From Nostoc sp. JL34 (GTDB lineage Bacteria > Cyanobacteriota > Cyanobacteriia > Cyanobacteriales > Nostocaceae): a DNA stretch of 42,784 nt. A model generated the notes under the pieces. That model worked only from the letters and a program-made list of their open reading frames with translations. It did not search any database and was not told the origin of the DNA. How positions within the stretch are numbered: position 1 is the first letter of the stretch; the number at the start of each line of letters is the position of its first letter. Positions 41,737 through 42,784 of this stretch are shown in pieces. The translations under genes were made by a program, and so were the position numbers. The stretch covers positions 1 through 42,784 of the forward strand of contig NZ_JABXKQ010000184.1 in the NCBI RefSeq assembly GCF_017114945.1. Reading direction: 5' to 3'.

Positions 41737-41741
41737 AGGAG
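41737..41741 (+). promoter_or_regulatory. Strong ribosome-binding site before the leader ORF
   Basis: AGGAG lies nine bases before ATG 41751. It fits the short leader frame and not the kinase ATG at 41789, which is 47 bases away and has no comparable box. Confidence 0.65.
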
Positions 41742-41750
41742 AATTGCTAT

Positions 41751-41789
41751 ATGCAAAAATTAATACAAGTCTCTGAGATAATCAACTAA
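41751..41789 (+). CDS. Putative 12-residue leader peptide coupled to the kinase gene
   Basis: This short frame encodes MQKLIQVSEIIN and has a good ribosome-binding site. Its TAA overlaps the kinase ATG as TAATG, a classic arrangement for translational coupling. The kinase has no strong site of its own, so ribosomes may reach it through this leader. Whether the peptide has a function is unknown. It is too short to judge by coding statistics. Confidence 0.45.
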   Translation: MQKLIQVSEIIN

Positions 41790-42736
41790 TGACTTGGGCA
41801 TCTGGACAAAAGTTACACCGCGATCGGTATGAAATTAAGCAACAGTTAGGACAGGGGAACTTCGCTATTACTTATCTTGCTGAGGATCGGGATCGCAAGG
41901 AAGTTGTGATTAAAACATTGGATTCCAATTTGCTGAATCAATTAAGTAACGAAGACCGCGATCGCTTAAAATCAGGTTTTGCTGATGAATCTCGCAAACT
42001 AGCAATATGCAAACATCCGAATATTGTCCAAGTCATTGATACCTTCGAGGAAGGTGATTTAAAATGCATGGTCATGGAGCATATTCTAGGAGATAATTTA
42101 GCCAAGATTGTCCAACCGCGAGGATTTCTCCCAGCAAAAGAGGCCGTAGATTATATTCAACAAATTGGAAAAGCACTCATCATAGTGCATGAACAAGGAT
42201 TTTTACATCGAGATGTGAAACCAGAAAATATCATTTTGCGGGCGGGTACGCATCAGGTTGTTTTGATAAACTTCGACTTAGCACGAAGATTTGTTGATAA
42301 CCCAGTGTCAAGTCGCGGTAACTTAGTTGACAAGTTTACACCAATTGAACTGTATTCCAACTCTCCTAGACAACAGGCGCGACGTAAACCTTGGACTGAT
42401 ATTTATTCTCTTGCAGCAACTTTATATTTTTTATTAACAGGAAAACAGCCAGAAAGTGCTATTGAACGCCAAGATAACAATAAGCGTTTAATTCCACCGA
42501 ACGAATTGAATGATAAGATTAGCGATCGCGTCAATCAAGCCATTCTCCACGCAATGGAACTACAACCCGACAACCGTCTCGAAACAGTAGAAGACTGGTT
42601 AAAGGAATTGGGTTGGAGAAGGAGATTTACTTTTCCTAGTTTGGGAAATAAACGTTTACAGGTACTGCTAGCAGCAATCCTCGCAGCTGGCGCACTTGCA
42701 ACTAAAATAGAACCTTTGATTTCAGCACTTAAGTAG
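41789..42736 (+). CDS. Membrane-anchored Ser/Thr kinase with altered DFG motif
   Basis: A 315-residue Hanks-type kinase-fold protein. The glycine loop is GQGNFAITY, the ATP lysine is in VVIKTLD (Lys42), and the catalytic loop is LHRDVKPENI (His140-Arg141-Asp142). The metal-binding DFG is replaced by Asn161-Phe162-Asp163 (VVLINFDLAR), whereas the FHA kinase at 1006-2289 keeps DFG. A PIE motif and the DIYSLAATLYFLLTGKQP helix are normal. A single hydrophobic segment (~287-305, VLLAAILAAGALAT) near the C-terminus should anchor it in a membrane with the kinase domain in the cytoplasm. It may be weakly active or a pseudokinase. No sensor domain follows. Confidence 0.88.
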   Translation: MTWASGQKLHRDRYEIKQQLGQGNFAITYLAEDRDRKEVVIKTLDSNLLNQLSNEDRDRLKSGFADESRKLAICKHPNIVQVIDTFEEGDLKCMVMEHILGDNLAKIVQPRGFLPAKEAVDYIQQIGKALIIVHEQGFLHRDVKPENIILRAGTHQVVLINFDLARRFVDNPVSSRGNLVDKFTPIELYSNSPRQQARRKPWTDIYSLAATLYFLLTGKQPESAIERQDNNKRLIPPNELNDKISDRVNQAILHAMELQPDNRLETVEDWLKELGWRRRFTFPSLGNKRLQVLLAAILAAGALATKIEPLISALK

Positions 42737-42784
42737 GTGGGCGGAAAAATTTACAGCTATGTAACGAAAAGTTAAGTAGTAGAA

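Overview
The window reads as chromosome of a filamentous, Nostoc-like cyanobacterium. It encodes PsaC of photosystem I, the plastid/cyanobacterial protein Ycf34 and the cyanobacterial ClpR/ClpP pair. The octamer GCGATCGC (HIP1) is scattered through most genes. Intergenic DNA is full of heptanucleotide repeats and small fold-back elements of the kind common in Nostocales. I saw no rRNA, tRNA, CRISPR array or phage genes.

Layout. 0.7-5.7 kb: a small DUF4327-like gene, then on the minus strand an FHA/Ser-Thr kinase, a PP2C phosphatase (both with zinc ribbons) and an amino-acid-binding lipoprotein. 5.8-9.3 kb: a PLP aminotransferase, a J-domain/TPR protein, and clpR-clpP. 9.5-13.2 kb: two tandem VWA-domain genes followed by a VapBC-like toxin-antitoxin module. 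The toxin gene is split by an 87-bp element with a TA duplication, and the module is bracketed by direct repeats of the VWA 3' end. 13.5-16.3 kb: a secreted phytase-like esterase and an AT-rich islet (YaeR-type VOC protein, GNAT acetyltransferase, Rpn-like nuclease remnant). 16.4-21 kb: PIN/TRAM protein, hemW, galU, and a THUMP rRNA methyltransferase. 21-22.7 kb: a decayed ABC-transporter binding protein and a TPR protein.

22.9-28.5 kb holds the most interesting metabolic set: a GTP-cyclohydrolase-II-like protein (URC1 type), a DUF1688/URC4 protein and uracil phosphoribosyltransferase. These are the core genes of the URC route for uracil degradation known from yeasts. An unrelated-looking membrane protein and an ISAs1-family insertion with intact ends now lie between urc4 and upp.

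28.7-32.3 kb: a DUF2294 protein, a receiver-domain fragment, a dense patch of palindromic elements, a CCA/poly(A) nucleotidyltransferase-family gene and ycf34. 32.3-34.9 kb: glmS and psaC. 35.3-42.7 kb: an antitoxin-like orphan, two conserved proteins of unknown role, a branched-chain-amino-acid-type binding lipoprotein, an FAD-linked oxidase, a class III aminotransferase, and a membrane-anchored kinase with an altered DFG motif, preceded by a 12-codon leader ORF.

The window is also a good record of small mobile DNA. One ~125-bp family occurs three times (13.4, 21.3 and 29.9 kb). Other fold-back elements lie at 4.7, 12.6, 29.4 and 32.1 kb. Function calls rest on reading motifs by eye and on recalled family knowledge; no database search was run.
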